Assembly: GCF_900156645.1 (NCBI RefSeq)
Contig: NZ_FTOC01000003.1
Span: 1-64,000 of the forward strand
DNA: 64,000 nucleotides
Direction of reading: 5' to 3'
Origin: Salimicrobium flavidum
GTDB taxonomy: Bacteria; Bacillota; Bacilli; Bacillales; Halobacillaceae
In this document: piece after piece, positions 44,196 to 52,809 of the stretch
Position numbering within the stretch: position 1 is the first letter of the stretch
How the letters are laid out: each line of letters starts with the position of its first letter
Notes under the pieces: generated by a model
What the model was told of the DNA's origin: nothing
The model's input: the letters and a program-made list of their open reading frames with translations, nothing else
The model's database searches: none
Translations under genes and position numbers: made by a program

Positions 44196-44744
44196 TTGAA
44201 AAAGCAGCCGGAAGCAATGATTGAAGAAGCGGAAGGGGCGGTCGTCAATTCCATTGCGGAAACCATGGATCTTTATGGTATCACGCCTTCCACCGGTCGT
44301 CTGTTTGCCAGGATGTATTTCAAACATGAACCAATGACCCTTGATGACATGAAGGACGACCTTGGTATGAGTAAACCGAGTATGAGTATCGCCGTCAGAA
44401 ACCTGCAGGAAGTCAGCATTGTGCAGAAAGTATGGAAGAAGGGCTCACGGAAAGATTCGTACCGGGCCGAGAAGAATTTCTTCAAGTACTTCTCCCACTT
44501 TTTCGGAAACAAGTGGGAAAGAGAAGCCAAGTTGAACCTCACTGCCATCAACTACGCGGAAGATATCCTTCAGCAGGTGATCGATGATGAAGAAGCCGAT
44601 GAGGAAGCGCGGGAAAGAGCTAAGCTGGATTATGATCAGCTCGAAGACTACCGTAAATACTGCAAATGGCTTGAACGATTGGCCGATTCGATCGAGTCCG
44701 GGGAGATTTTCGACTTTTTGCCGGTAGACGAAGAGAAAAAATGA
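44196..44744 (+). CDS. gbsR: GbsR-type choline-responsive repressor
   Basis: A 182-residue MarR-like regulator of glycine betaine synthesis. A winged helix (about residues 35-95) has DDMKDDLGMSKPSMSIAVRNLQEVSIVQKVWKKGSRK-type DNA-contact and wing elements, followed by a helical C-terminal region with FFKYFSHFFGNKWEREA, characteristic of the GbsR family. In B. subtilis GbsR represses gbsAB and a choline importer and is released by choline. The same role is inferred here from the divergent transporter and operators. TTG start 44196 follows AAAGGGGGA by 6 bases. Confidence 0.9.
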   Translation: MKKQPEAMIEEAEGAVVNSIAETMDLYGITPSTGRLFARMYFKHEPMTLDDMKDDLGMSKPSMSIAVRNLQEVSIVQKVWKKGSRKDSYRAEKNFFKYFSHFFGNKWEREAKLNLTAINYAEDILQQVIDDEEADEEARERAKLDYDQLEDYRKYCKWLERLADSIESGEIFDFLPVDEEKK

Positions 44745-44775
44745 GAACATCTGTCATGGGCAGATGTTCTTTTTT
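44744..44775 (+). terminator. Terminator of gbsR and intron target
   Basis: A perfect 10-bp stem (44744-44753 with 44761-44770) and six T. The group II intron begins two bases after the T run. Confidence 0.93.
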
Positions 44776-44777
44776 GT

Positions 44778-46666
44778 GTGTGCCCGGCATGGGCTATAAC
44801 TAGGTGGTGAAAGTCCACTACAGGCTTGGCAGTAGGAACTGTTAGCCAATGGCAAGTGTGTCCATCGTGAGGTGGAATCTGAAGGAAGCCGAAGGCAAAA
44901 TCCCGGACTGACGGATAGGAACTGTATAAAAGGCTGTCTTGGAACGGACGAGTTTGCACAACAAAGTGAAGTCCGATACTGCCCGAATTCCAGGCAGTAA
45001 ATACAGCAGTTACATGGGAGGAAAGTTATAGCTCTTACCCGGGGAGGTCTTACAAGGGTTCCCGCCAAGAGGAAAGAGATTTTCCACAGGAACAACCAGA
45101 TCAGTGATGTTCTGGTGAATTGTAAGAAGTCAGCCGAAGCCATAGTAGTCCCTACAGGGACGAAGGGCTGAACAATAGGAATCTTGGAAACCGTGGAGGT
45201 GGAAGGATGCAGAAATCACAGCCAACGCCTGACGGCGGCTATCTACAGGAGAATAGGATGGAATCCGAAAGAAATGTAGAAGCGTGTAGCATCTCTTGTG
45301 GTGAAACGGATGGAAAAGATGGTGTGTTTTATGTCATAGACAAAATCGCCAGTCGTACAAATCTGAATAGGGCCTACGAAAAAGTGAAAGCCAATAAAGG
45401 TGCCGCAGGTGTAGACGGGATGAACGTCCAAGAACTGTACGCTTATTTAGTTTTGAATAAGCGCACGCTCATCTCTGAAATTAAAGATGGCTCTTATGAG
45501 CCTTCGCCTGTCAGGCGTGCGGAAATAGATAAAGAGGACGGGTCCAAACGGAAACTGGGTATCCCTACCGTCAAAGACCGTCTGGTTCAACAGGCGATAC
45601 TCCAAGTATTAGAAAGAACCATAGACCCCACGTTCTCGGATAACAGTTTCGGGTTCAGGCCGAATCGAAACGCTCACGATGCCATACGTCGAGCGAAAGA
45701 ATACTATGAAGAGGGACATCGCACCGTGGTGGATATCGACATGGAACAGTACTTCGATACCGTGAATCACGATAAACTGATGTACCATATCGGGGAACAT
45801 GTGGAAGACCCCGTCGTTCTTCGACTTATCCGTAAATTTCTCAGAAGTGGCGTATCCGTAGATGGTGCTGTCTATCCCACGGAAATAGGATGCCCACAAG
45901 GGGGGGGATCTCTCCCCTCTACTGAGTAACATTTATCTCGATCAACTGGATAAGGAACTGGAGAAACGAGGACATAGATTCGTTCGATATGCCGATGACT
46001 GTAATATTTACGTGACATCCAGAAAAGCAGGACACAGAGTCATGGATAGCGTGACCGCCTTCCTGGAGAATAACTTAAAACTTACCGTGAACCGTCAGAA
46101 AAGTGAAGTGGGCAGCCCGACGAAACGAAAGGTTCTGGGTTTCTGCCTACATACCACCAAAGACGGGGTTGGCTTCCGCCCTCATTTCAAATCGAAAAAG
46201 AAATTCGAAAAGAAACTCAGAGAAAAGACGAGTCGCAAACGTAGTGGTTCCATCCGTCACATCATGAAAGAAGTGAACGAAGTAACAACCGGATGGATTA
46301 CCTACTACGGCATCAGTTATATGAAGGGATATATCCAACGCATAGACCAATGGCTGAGACCTCGGATGCGACAAGTCATATGGAAACGTTGGAAAAAGGT
46401 CCAAACCAAATATCGATACCTTGTGAAATTAAAGATTTCCAGGCAGAAAGCCTGGGAATGGGCAAACACAAGGAAAGGTTACTGGCGTATTGCCTGTAGC
46501 CATATCCTTCATAGAACGATAGGAAATGACAGTCTTGAAAAGGCTGGATTGAAAAATCTCAATCAGCTTTTCAAGAAAGCACACTCAACGTATTGAACCG
46601 CCGTATACGGAACCGTACGTACGGTGGTGTGAGAGGACGGAGGTTAGTCACCTCCTCCTACTCGAT
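44778..46666 (+). mobile_element. Group II intron
   Basis: About 1.89 kb. The 5' end GTGTGCCCGGCATGGGC fits the GUGYG rule. Then comes a structured leader with GGAATCTGAAGGAAGCCGAA, the reverse transcriptase gene, and a domain V hairpin at 46597-46630 (ACCGCCGTA ... TACGGTGGT with internal GGAACC). Domain V carries CGC at the catalytic triad position. Domain VI (GGAGGT ... ACCTCC, 46638-46656) follows and the element ends CTACTCGAT. Insertion just after a terminator hairpin is the habit of group IIC introns. The exact ends are inferred, and a start two bases earlier is possible. Confidence 0.88.
45207..46596 (+). pseudogene. Intron-encoded reverse transcriptase/maturase, frameshifted
   Basis: An LtrA-like protein of about 462 residues when rejoined. 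RT motifs: NKGAAGVDGMNV, RKLGIPTVKDRLVQQAI, SFGFRPNRNAHDAI, VVDIDMEQYFDTVNHDKLM, GCPQGG, then in the next frame DLSPLLSNIYLD and the catalytic YADD in FVRYADDCNIYV. A maturase X domain (GGSIRHIM-like GSIRHIMKEVNEVTTGWITYY) follows, ending RKGYWRIACSHILHR. No HNH endonuclease is visible. Eight G residues at 45900-45907, where seven are expected (CAA GGG GGG GAT), break the frame between QGG and DLSP. ATG 45207 has GGAGGTGGAAGG upstream. As read, the intron could not encode its maturase. Confidence 0.88.
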
Positions 46667-46752
46667 ATTCTCGGCAGGTATGCTTACTTAGTGCTTCTTA
46701 TAATTTTTTAGTATAATAATAAGAAATTACTTTGGATGGAAGGATTTTTCCA

Positions 46753-47898
46753 ATGGTGAAAGAAAAAGATTATACACTGCTTGCTATAATATCAATATTC
46801 TTCATGACTGCCGGAATGGGAACAAGGCCGCTAGTGGCGATTCTCGGCAATGAACTCGGAGCATCTTCCTTTCAGATCGGTATAATCATTGCCCTCTTCC
46901 CATTACTGCCGCTATTTTTATCAGTCTACATAGGTCGATTCATCAACGTGCAGGGGAGCAAGGGAACGCTTCTTATCAGTGCCACTTTGGCGATGGCCGG
47001 ACTCAGTCTGCCGTTTTTCTGGACGTCCCTTGCAGGCCTGATCACCTCTCAGGTTTTAGCAGGAGCCTTTCATACGACTTTTATCATCGCTGCTCAAAGT
47101 TACGTCGGGCAGTCGAATGACGGAGCCAAACGTGATCACCACGTAATGAAGTTCAGTATCGGAGCTGCAACCGGAACGTTTCTAGGTCCGGCAATCGGTG
47201 GAAGCATTGCGGATGCAATAAGTACATCTGCCGCTTTTTTAGTCCTCAGTATAATAGGTCTGATTGCGGTAGTCATGACATTCTGGCTGACTAAAGAAAA
47301 GAACCAGGATCCTGATGATCAGGAGGAAAAGCGTAAAGCACCGATGGGAGAGCTTGTAGGGATCGTGAATTTCCGGAGGGCTATCTATATCAGCACGATG
47401 ATTCTGACCGGTAAGGACGCCTTCACCTCCTTTTTCCCGCTTCTTGGTGTGGAAATGGGATTTTCAGGTACAGCGATAGGTCTGATCGTCTCGGCGAATG
47501 CGCTTGCCGGGCTTCTAGTAAGGTGGGGAATGACGTTTTTCCTTTCCAGATTCGAAAGAAACACAGTCATTCTCTCCTCGGTACTCGTATCAGGTCTGAT
47601 GTTCCTGTTACTACCGTTTTTTGATTACGTCTATGTCATAGGAGTGTTGGCTTTCATACTAGGCCTTGGAGTAGGCCTGGGGCAGCCTTTATCCATTTCA
47701 ACCGCTCTCAACTCGCTGCCACGGGATGTAATCAGTCAGGGTCTCGGCGTTCGTATTACTGCGAATCGCTTTGTTCAGGTGACTTCTCCGCTATTGTTCG
47801 GAACAGTGGCGCAGGTAGTGAGTGTTTCGAGTGTGTTCTGGCTCACGGGAGTGATTTATCTGTTCGGATCGGTGAAAACCAGAGTAAGAAAGGAGTAA
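46753..47898 (+). CDS. MFS transporter
   Basis: A 381-residue major facilitator with 12 membrane segments. The segment between TM2 and TM3 (IGRFINVQGSKGTLL) is a variant of the MFS motif A. The loop between TM6 and TM7 is charged (KEKNQDPDDQEEKRKAP). The best guess is a drug or metabolite efflux pump of the YfkF/YwoG type; the substrate cannot be told. ATG 46753 has GGAAGG 10 bases upstream and is preferred over the ATG at 46732. It lies 87 bases after the intron end. Confidence 0.82.
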   Translation: MVKEKDYTLLAIISIFFMTAGMGTRPLVAILGNELGASSFQIGIIIALFPLLPLFLSVYIGRFINVQGSKGTLLISATLAMAGLSLPFFWTSLAGLITSQVLAGAFHTTFIIAAQSYVGQSNDGAKRDHHVMKFSIGAATGTFLGPAIGGSIADAISTSAAFLVLSIIGLIAVVMTFWLTKEKNQDPDDQEEKRKAPMGELVGIVNFRRAIYISTMILTGKDAFTSFFPLLGVEMGFSGTAIGLIVSANALAGLLVRWGMTFFLSRFERNTVILSSVLVSGLMFLLLPFFDYVYVIGVLAFILGLGVGLGQPLSISTALNSLPRDVISQGLGVRITANRFVQVTSPLLFGTVAQVVSVSSVFWLTGVIYLFGSVKTRVRKE

Positions 47899-47940
47899 AG
47901 GGAAAAGTGTACCTTAACATAGAAGTGAAGTTCTTCTGTT

Positions 47941-48063
47941 ATGTATTATCCTGAGCGGGTATATAGATTTTTGCAACTAATGCACGAAGCCTTCAGACAG
48001 GAAGAATTCGGTTCTGTAGTAGAGCATATCGGAGAAACGTTCTCGACACGTCTATTTGACTAA
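47941..48063 (+). CDS. Possible 40-residue small protein or gene remnant
   Basis: An open frame from ATG 47941 encodes MYYPERVYRFLQLMHEAFRQ and continues EEFGSVVEHIGETFSTRLFD, with amphipathic helices and no membrane segment. It ends exactly where a strong hairpin begins. The ribosome site is poor (GAAGTGAAG 12 bases away) and stops lie just upstream in frame. It may be the tail of a lost gene rather than an active one. Confidence 0.35.
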   Translation: MYYPERVYRFLQLMHEAFRQEEFGSVVEHIGETFSTRLFD

Positions 48064-48101
48064 TAAAAGCGGAAGTGATGGAATATCACCTCCGCTTTTA
48101 T
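48063..48101. terminator. Bidirectional terminator
   Basis: A long stem with one mismatch (48063-48079 with 48085-48101) whose arms are A-rich and T-rich at the ends. It separates the plus-strand MFS region from the minus-strand operon that ends at 48239. No gene is seen in 48102-48238 apart from a 13-codon frame at 48143. Confidence 0.65.
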
Positions 48102-48238
48102 ATAGTTCTATTGAAGTTCATTACTGATGTGAGGAGGGGAAAATGGGGCGTCACAGGATTAGCAAGGCCTCCTCGACAAGTTAACATCCATCGGAGTAGA
48201 TTTCACCAGACTAATACTAAGAAAAGGGGAGGCTCGAC

Positions 48239-48625
48239 TCACTCTGAAGAACTGTCGGCATGTTCCTCAAACACCTCACCTGCGATTCCCATCGCCTGGA
48301 CGGCCTTCGGAAATCCTACGTAACCGGCGCAGTGGATGATGACTTCAATGATTTCCTCTTTGGACAACCCGACATTGAGCGCAGCCTGGAGGTGCACTCT
48401 CAGTTGATCGAATGCTCCCTGGGTGATCAGAGAAGTGATCGTTACGATTTCACGTTGGGAGAAACTGAGAGCCTGGCGGGAATAAAGATCCCCGAAACCG
48501 AAAGAGACAATCATTTCCCATAGATCCGGGGAGATGTCCTTCATCCCTTCCATTCCCTTTCGCACTTCCTGTGAGAAAAGCTCCTCCATCGCTTTCTTAC
48601 CTGTCTCGTATCTGTTATCTGTCAT
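48239..48625 (-). CDS. Carboxymuconolactone decarboxylase-family protein
   Basis: A 128-residue AhpD/CMD-fold protein. The middle reads LSFSQREIVTITSLITQGAFDQLRVHLQAALNVGLSKEEI and the end IEVIIHCAGYVGFPKAVQA. The CxxC of AhpD is absent, so a PcaC-like rather than peroxidase role is expected. ATG 48625 is chosen since GGGGAGG lies 7 bases before it, inside the end of the preceding gene. It is the last gene of a three-gene operon, one base after the stop of the ThDP enzyme gene. The substrate is unknown. Confidence 0.82.
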   Translation of the reverse strand: MTDNRYETGKKAMEELFSQEVRKGMEGMKDISPDLWEMIVSFGFGDLYSRQALSFSQREIVTITSLITQGAFDQLRVHLQAALNVGLSKEEIIEVIIHCAGYVGFPKAVQAMGIAGEVFEEHADSSSE

Positions 48626-48626
48626 T

Positions 48627-50258
48627 TTATTGCCTCCCCATGGTCGGTGGTATTTCATCGCCGTCGATGATTGCTTCGATGACTACTGGTTTGTTTGTGT
48701 CTTTTATTGTTTGAAGTGCTGTTATGACAGCTTTTTCAATGTCTTCAGAGGTGTGGCATTTATATGCATCAAGGCCCATAGAGTTCGCAAAGACTTTACC
48801 ATCCAATGGAGTTTCATACACACCACCGATAGAAGTACCTATCATTTTACGCATTCCTTTTTCCACCATGTCGAGCCGTTCATTATTCATAATAATGAAC
48901 AAGACGGGCGCATTATAGTTATATGCGGTGGAAATCTCCGTCCCGTGCATGAACATACAGCCATCACCGGTCAGGCATACGACAGGAGCGCCAGGGTCTG
49001 CAAGTGCTGCACCTACAGAGAACCCGATTCCGTTCCCCATGGCGCCGAAGATGTCGTCGAAGAAGTATGTACCGGGTTTACGGATATCGAAATGTCTGAT
49101 GCCATAAAAGGAATGACTCCCGTCATCACCGAATAGGATCGTATCATCGGAGAGTGTGTTACGCATAGCGTTGATCACGGATACAGCAGACATTCGTTCG
49201 GTTGGGGCCGGTTCAGGGGGCTGTTTCGGTTCAGGAAGTTCGCGTAAATGGGAGATCCCGGTTGAAGACTGTGAAAGTAGGGTTTGAAGATTCGCTTTAA
49301 GATCTCCGAGAACCGCCGTCGTTTCTGTAAACAGTGATTTCCCGATGAAAGTAGGGTCGTAGTCGAAATGGAAGACTTGATCCGGTAACATATCATCCGT
49401 GAACCCGGGAAGACTCATATCGCTCAATCTTGTGCCGAGAACAAGCATCAGGTCGGTTTTCCCTTTTAAATATTCCGCTGCTTCTTCCGTACCTCCAAGC
49501 CCGAAGCCACCGAGAGAGAGGTTGTGATCCGTGCGGAAGGCGCCCTTCCCTCCGGGGGTGGTAACGACAGGGATCTGCCAATGCTCTGCAACTTTTTCCA
49601 CTTCTTCATAAGCGCGGCTCGCATGTACTCCTTTACCGACGAAAAGAACCGGTTTTTCCGCTCGATTCAGCAGGGGAATAAGATTCTCCGTTTCTGGTGA
49701 AATCGTTGGAGTCCGATTCGGGAGATCAAGTAGAAAAGGCTCCGTTTCATCGAGAAGGATATCGAATGGGATAGAGAGGTGTACCGGTCCTTGTACTTCT
49801 GTCACAGCTTTTTCGAGTGCATGGGAGAGGAGAGGAGCGAGACGTTCCGCATACTCGACTCTTGCGCTGAATTTCGTCACGGGTTCGAACATACGGCACA
49901 GGTCTGTCCCGAACATGCTGGAATCCTGTCCCTGACCTTTTCCGGTATCTTTCATGGAGGGATGTCCGGTAATGATGAGAAGCGGAGCATGGAACGCTTT
50001 GGCCTGACCTGCGGCAGTCAGAAGATTGGTGCCGCCGGGGCCGGATGTGCCGATGGCGACACCTGGTGTGTTTTTCATCATGGCATAGCCGGAAGCCTCG
50101 AACCCGGCAGCTCCCTCATGTTTGCTTAATACGAATTCGATATCCGTATTCAAAAGCTCAAACAGTATCGGTGAAATCGCTTTTCCGGGTATTCCGAAAA
50201 CGTGGGTGAGGCCCCAGTGTTCAAAGTGATCGGTTAAGATAGTAGCAAGTTTTTTCAT
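48627..50258 (-). CDS. Thiamine-diphosphate enzyme, acetolactate-synthase-like
   Basis: A 543-residue enzyme of the acetolactate synthase/pyruvate oxidase family. The N-terminal PYR domain has the catalytic Glu in SKHEGAAGFEASGYA and GTSGPGGTNLLTAAGQA. The central domain runs about 190-330. The C-terminal PP domain has the ThDP motif GDGCMFMHGTEISTAYNYNAP ending in MNN. It lacks neighbours for branched-chain synthesis (no ilvN/ilvC), so a catabolic or sulfo-/oxo-acid decarboxylating role is as likely as acetolactate formation. It overlaps the GGDEF-EAL gene by 4 bases and the CMD-like gene follows, so the three are co-translated. Confidence 0.83.
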   Translation of the reverse strand: MKKLATILTDHFEHWGLTHVFGIPGKAISPILFELLNTDIEFVLSKHEGAAGFEASGYAMMKNTPGVAIGTSGPGGTNLLTAAGQAKAFHAPLLIITGHPSMKDTGKGQGQDSSMFGTDLCRMFEPVTKFSARVEYAERLAPLLSHALEKAVTEVQGPVHLSIPFDILLDETEPFLLDLPNRTPTISPETENLIPLLNRAEKPVLFVGKGVHASRAYEEVEKVAEHWQIPVVTTPGGKGAFRTDHNLSLGGFGLGGTEEAAEYLKGKTDLMLVLGTRLSDMSLPGFTDDMLPDQVFHFDYDPTFIGKSLFTETTAVLGDLKANLQTLLSQSSTGISHLRELPEPKQPPEPAPTERMSAVSVINAMRNTLSDDTILFGDDGSHSFYGIRHFDIRKPGTYFFDDIFGAMGNGIGFSVGAALADPGAPVVCLTGDGCMFMHGTEISTAYNYNAPVLFIIMNNERLDMVEKGMRKMIGTSIGGVYETPLDGKVFANSMGLDAYKCHTSEDIEKAVITALQTIKDTNKPVVIEAIIDGDEIPPTMGRQ

Positions 50259-52501
50259 CGGTTATCCTCCTGATTTGCCTGCGGGCGAATATAAGATTTT
50301 TCTATTTCTTCGGCAGTCAATGGTTTGCTGAAGAAAAAGCCTTGAGTCACGTCACAATTTTGTCGGATGAGAAAGTCAAGCTGTTCACTCGTTTCCACCC
50401 CTTCAGCGATTACCTGCATATTTAGGTTGTGAGCGAGACTGATGATGGCATTTACAATGATCGCATCGTTCGGGTCATGGAGGATTTCACGGACAAAGGA
50501 CTTGTCTATCTTGATGTAGTCGATGCGGAACTGTTTCAGATAATTGATAGAACTGTAGCCGGTTCCGAAGTCGTCGATGCTGATACCGACACCGCTGGCT
50601 CGGAGCTCATCCAGAACAAGGAAGGAGCTGTCGTACTCCAGCGCCATATACTCGGTTATTTCAAGTACAAGGTGTTCCGGGGCCAGCCCGGTACGCTCAA
50701 GGACATTTTTTACCAGAGAAATGGTGTTTTTCGTCAAAAACTGTTGAGTGGACATATTCACAGAAACTTTCACAGGTTTTCCACCAGCGTCCTGCCATTT
50801 TTTGTTCTGAATGCAAGCTTCTTCGATGACCCACTCCCCGATCTGGGTGATCAGACCGTTCTTCTCAGCAAGACTGATGAATCTATCCGGAGAAAGAAGC
50901 CCGAGCTCCGGGTGATTCCAACGGATCAGTGCTTCCACTCCGATGACCTCGCCTGTTGTGTTATTGATTTGAGGCTGGTAGTGAAGGGTGAATTCTCTTT
51001 TCTCTAGAGCCCCTCTCAAGTCCGCTTCCAGACGATATTCTTCCATCATGTTTTCAAGAGAGGATGTCGTATAGACGACGTACCGGTCTTTTCCGTCCGA
51101 CTTCGCCTGATACATCGCGTTATCGGCATATACCATGAACGTTTCAAGAGACACATATTCATCCGGATAGTGGACAATCCCGATACTTGCGGTGGTGTAA
51201 ATCTCTTCTCCACTCACCTGGAAAGGGTTGCGGAATTCCTGCAGGATTTTCTTTGCCTTATCGACCGCATAGGAGTCATCTTCAAAATCCTTGAGAAGGA
51301 ACACGAATTCGTCACCTCCCATGCGGGCGAGGACATCCTTTTCACCTAAATATTTTTTGAGATGGTTACTGACTTCCACGAGAAGGTGGTCGCCGCACGT
51401 ATGTCCGAAATTATCGTTGATGATTTTGAAGCGGTCGAGATCGATGAACATGAGTGCCAGGTTCCGTGATGCTCCCTGCCGTACTTCCTCAATCGAATTT
51501 TTCGTTTCGCGATTTATATAGCGGCGATTCGGAAGATCGGTCAAATCATCGTGATAGGCGAGGTAATTGTATTTTTCCTGAAGCTTGTGCCGTTCTGTTA
51601 TATCCCGGAACTGACCGAAGGCACCGGCTAAAGTTTCGTCTTCATAGATGGGCTGGGCATCAAAGAGGCAAACGACGGTTTCACCTTCTTCACCCGTGAA
51701 TTGGAGAATTTCATTGGAGAAGCTTTTCTCATTCTGCAATACCTGGTGGAAAAACTCTCCCGTGACCGGTGATTCACAGATGTTACGCCCTATTACCGAA
51801 TCCTTATCGTTTCCGGAGATTTTTTGAGCGAAATCATTGAACTCTGTCGTAATCCCCTTCTCATCTGTAACAACTATGCCGTTTCGTGTCCTGCTCAGCA
51901 TTATCTGATTCATGATATTCAGTTTTCTGTTCTGTTTCCGGAGGAGCAATTCACGTTCGATGGAATCGACCACCTGAGAGAGCATCGTCAAAAACAACGG
52001 GTTTTTATATTCGATGGGCATCATGATGGATAAGCTGCCAAGCAGGTTGTTGTTATCCGTATAACGGAAAGCGGTTCCGTAACAGGCCGTACTATGAAGG
52101 AATGTATGGTAATGGTTCGTTCCAACCAGGCTGATAGGATGGTTCTGTTCCAAAGAGAGGCTGATGACATTCGTTCCGGTATCTTCCTGCCTGAAAAGAC
52201 TACCCGGGAAGATCCCGAACTGTCTGATGGTTTCACGGATCGTTTCATCGCCTTCCACTTTCAGGAGATATCCTTCAGCATCTGCCACCCCGACCAGGAT
52301 AGGTGTACCTTTCAAGGAATCCAGAAGCTTGTTTGAAAAAAAGCTGACGACAGCCAGGATTTCGTCATACTCGTCTTTTTTCGCTTCCAGTTCCTGAGTG
52401 GTCAATATGGTATCCGGACGTGGGATTTCTTCGGGATTCATTCCGGCTTCTTCACATAGACGCTTCGATTCGATGATGAAATCCGGCTCAGTATATGTCA
52501 T
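50255..52501 (-). CDS. GAF-PAS-GGDEF-EAL cyclic-di-GMP enzyme
   Basis: A soluble 748-residue protein. Residues 30-205 resemble the GAF sensor of AcoR-type acetoin regulators (GTNVISLSLEQNHPISLVGT, NHYHTFLHSTACYG). A PAS domain covers about 215-330 (GIVVTDEKGITTEFNDFA). The GGDEF domain keeps MGGDEF but lacks the RxxD inhibitory site. The EAL domain keeps EALIRWNHPELG, VSVNMSTQQF, EITEYMA and DDFGTGYSS, so both activities are possible. ATG 52501 follows AAAGGAGAG. It heads an operon with a ThDP enzyme, hinting that the GAF domain senses a product or substrate of that enzyme. Confidence 0.9.
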   Translation of the reverse strand: MTYTEPDFIIESKRLCEEAGMNPEEIPRPDTILTTQELEAKKDEYDEILAVVSFFSNKLLDSLKGTPILVGVADAEGYLLKVEGDETIRETIRQFGIFPGSLFRQEDTGTNVISLSLEQNHPISLVGTNHYHTFLHSTACYGTAFRYTDNNNLLGSLSIMMPIEYKNPLFLTMLSQVVDSIERELLLRKQNRKLNIMNQIMLSRTRNGIVVTDEKGITTEFNDFAQKISGNDKDSVIGRNICESPVTGEFFHQVLQNEKSFSNEILQFTGEEGETVVCLFDAQPIYEDETLAGAFGQFRDITERHKLQEKYNYLAYHDDLTDLPNRRYINRETKNSIEEVRQGASRNLALMFIDLDRFKIINDNFGHTCGDHLLVEVSNHLKKYLGEKDVLARMGGDEFVFLLKDFEDDSYAVDKAKKILQEFRNPFQVSGEEIYTTASIGIVHYPDEYVSLETFMVYADNAMYQAKSDGKDRYVVYTTSSLENMMEEYRLEADLRGALEKREFTLHYQPQINNTTGEVIGVEALIRWNHPELGLLSPDRFISLAEKNGLITQIGEWVIEEACIQNKKWQDAGGKPVKVSVNMSTQQFLTKNTISLVKNVLERTGLAPEHLVLEITEYMALEYDSSFLVLDELRASGVGISIDDFGTGYSSINYLKQFRIDYIKIDKSFVREILHDPNDAIIVNAIISLAHNLNMQVIAEGVETSEQLDFLIRQNCDVTQGFFFSKPLTAEEIEKSYIRPQANQEDNR

Positions 52502-52529
52502 AAAGCTCTCCTTTGAAGGTTTTAATTTA

Positions 52530-52559
52530 ACTATATACTGATTTGTTCACTACTGTCAA
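52530..52559 (-). promoter_or_regulatory. Promoter of the GGDEF-EAL/ThDP operon
   Basis: On the minus strand TTGACA (52559-52554) and TATAGT (52535-52530) with an 18-base spacer; TATATA gives 16. The rest of the 308-bp gap to 52809 is AT-rich, with nothing further recognised. Confidence 0.6.
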
Positions 52560-52809
52560 AAGAAGCTATGAAAAATTGAGCATTATCACTACATTCTTTG
52601 TATAATAAAGTGGGGGGGGAGTTTAGAAATTATTTTCTAGAAATTATCAGAAAATTAAATATAATTAACTAGAGCTTATAGATTTTAAAGAATTGTTGTA
52701 CTATACTATTTTTAAGAAAATCGTTTCTTTGAAAGAACAATCGAAGTTAATGTGAAAATAATTAGAACCACCCTTTGTAATGAATTCAATATTTAAGGAG
52801 AGTGGCTGA

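Noticed and set aside
45900-45907. Programmed translational frameshift in the reverse transcriptase
   Set aside because: The shift needed (+1 at a G8 run in the QGG motif) is not a known recoding pattern for these proteins; an indel is simpler.
48143-48184. 13-codon frame with a good ribosome site (GAGGAGGGG)
   Set aside because: It is too short to support, with no family likeness. It may be a relic.
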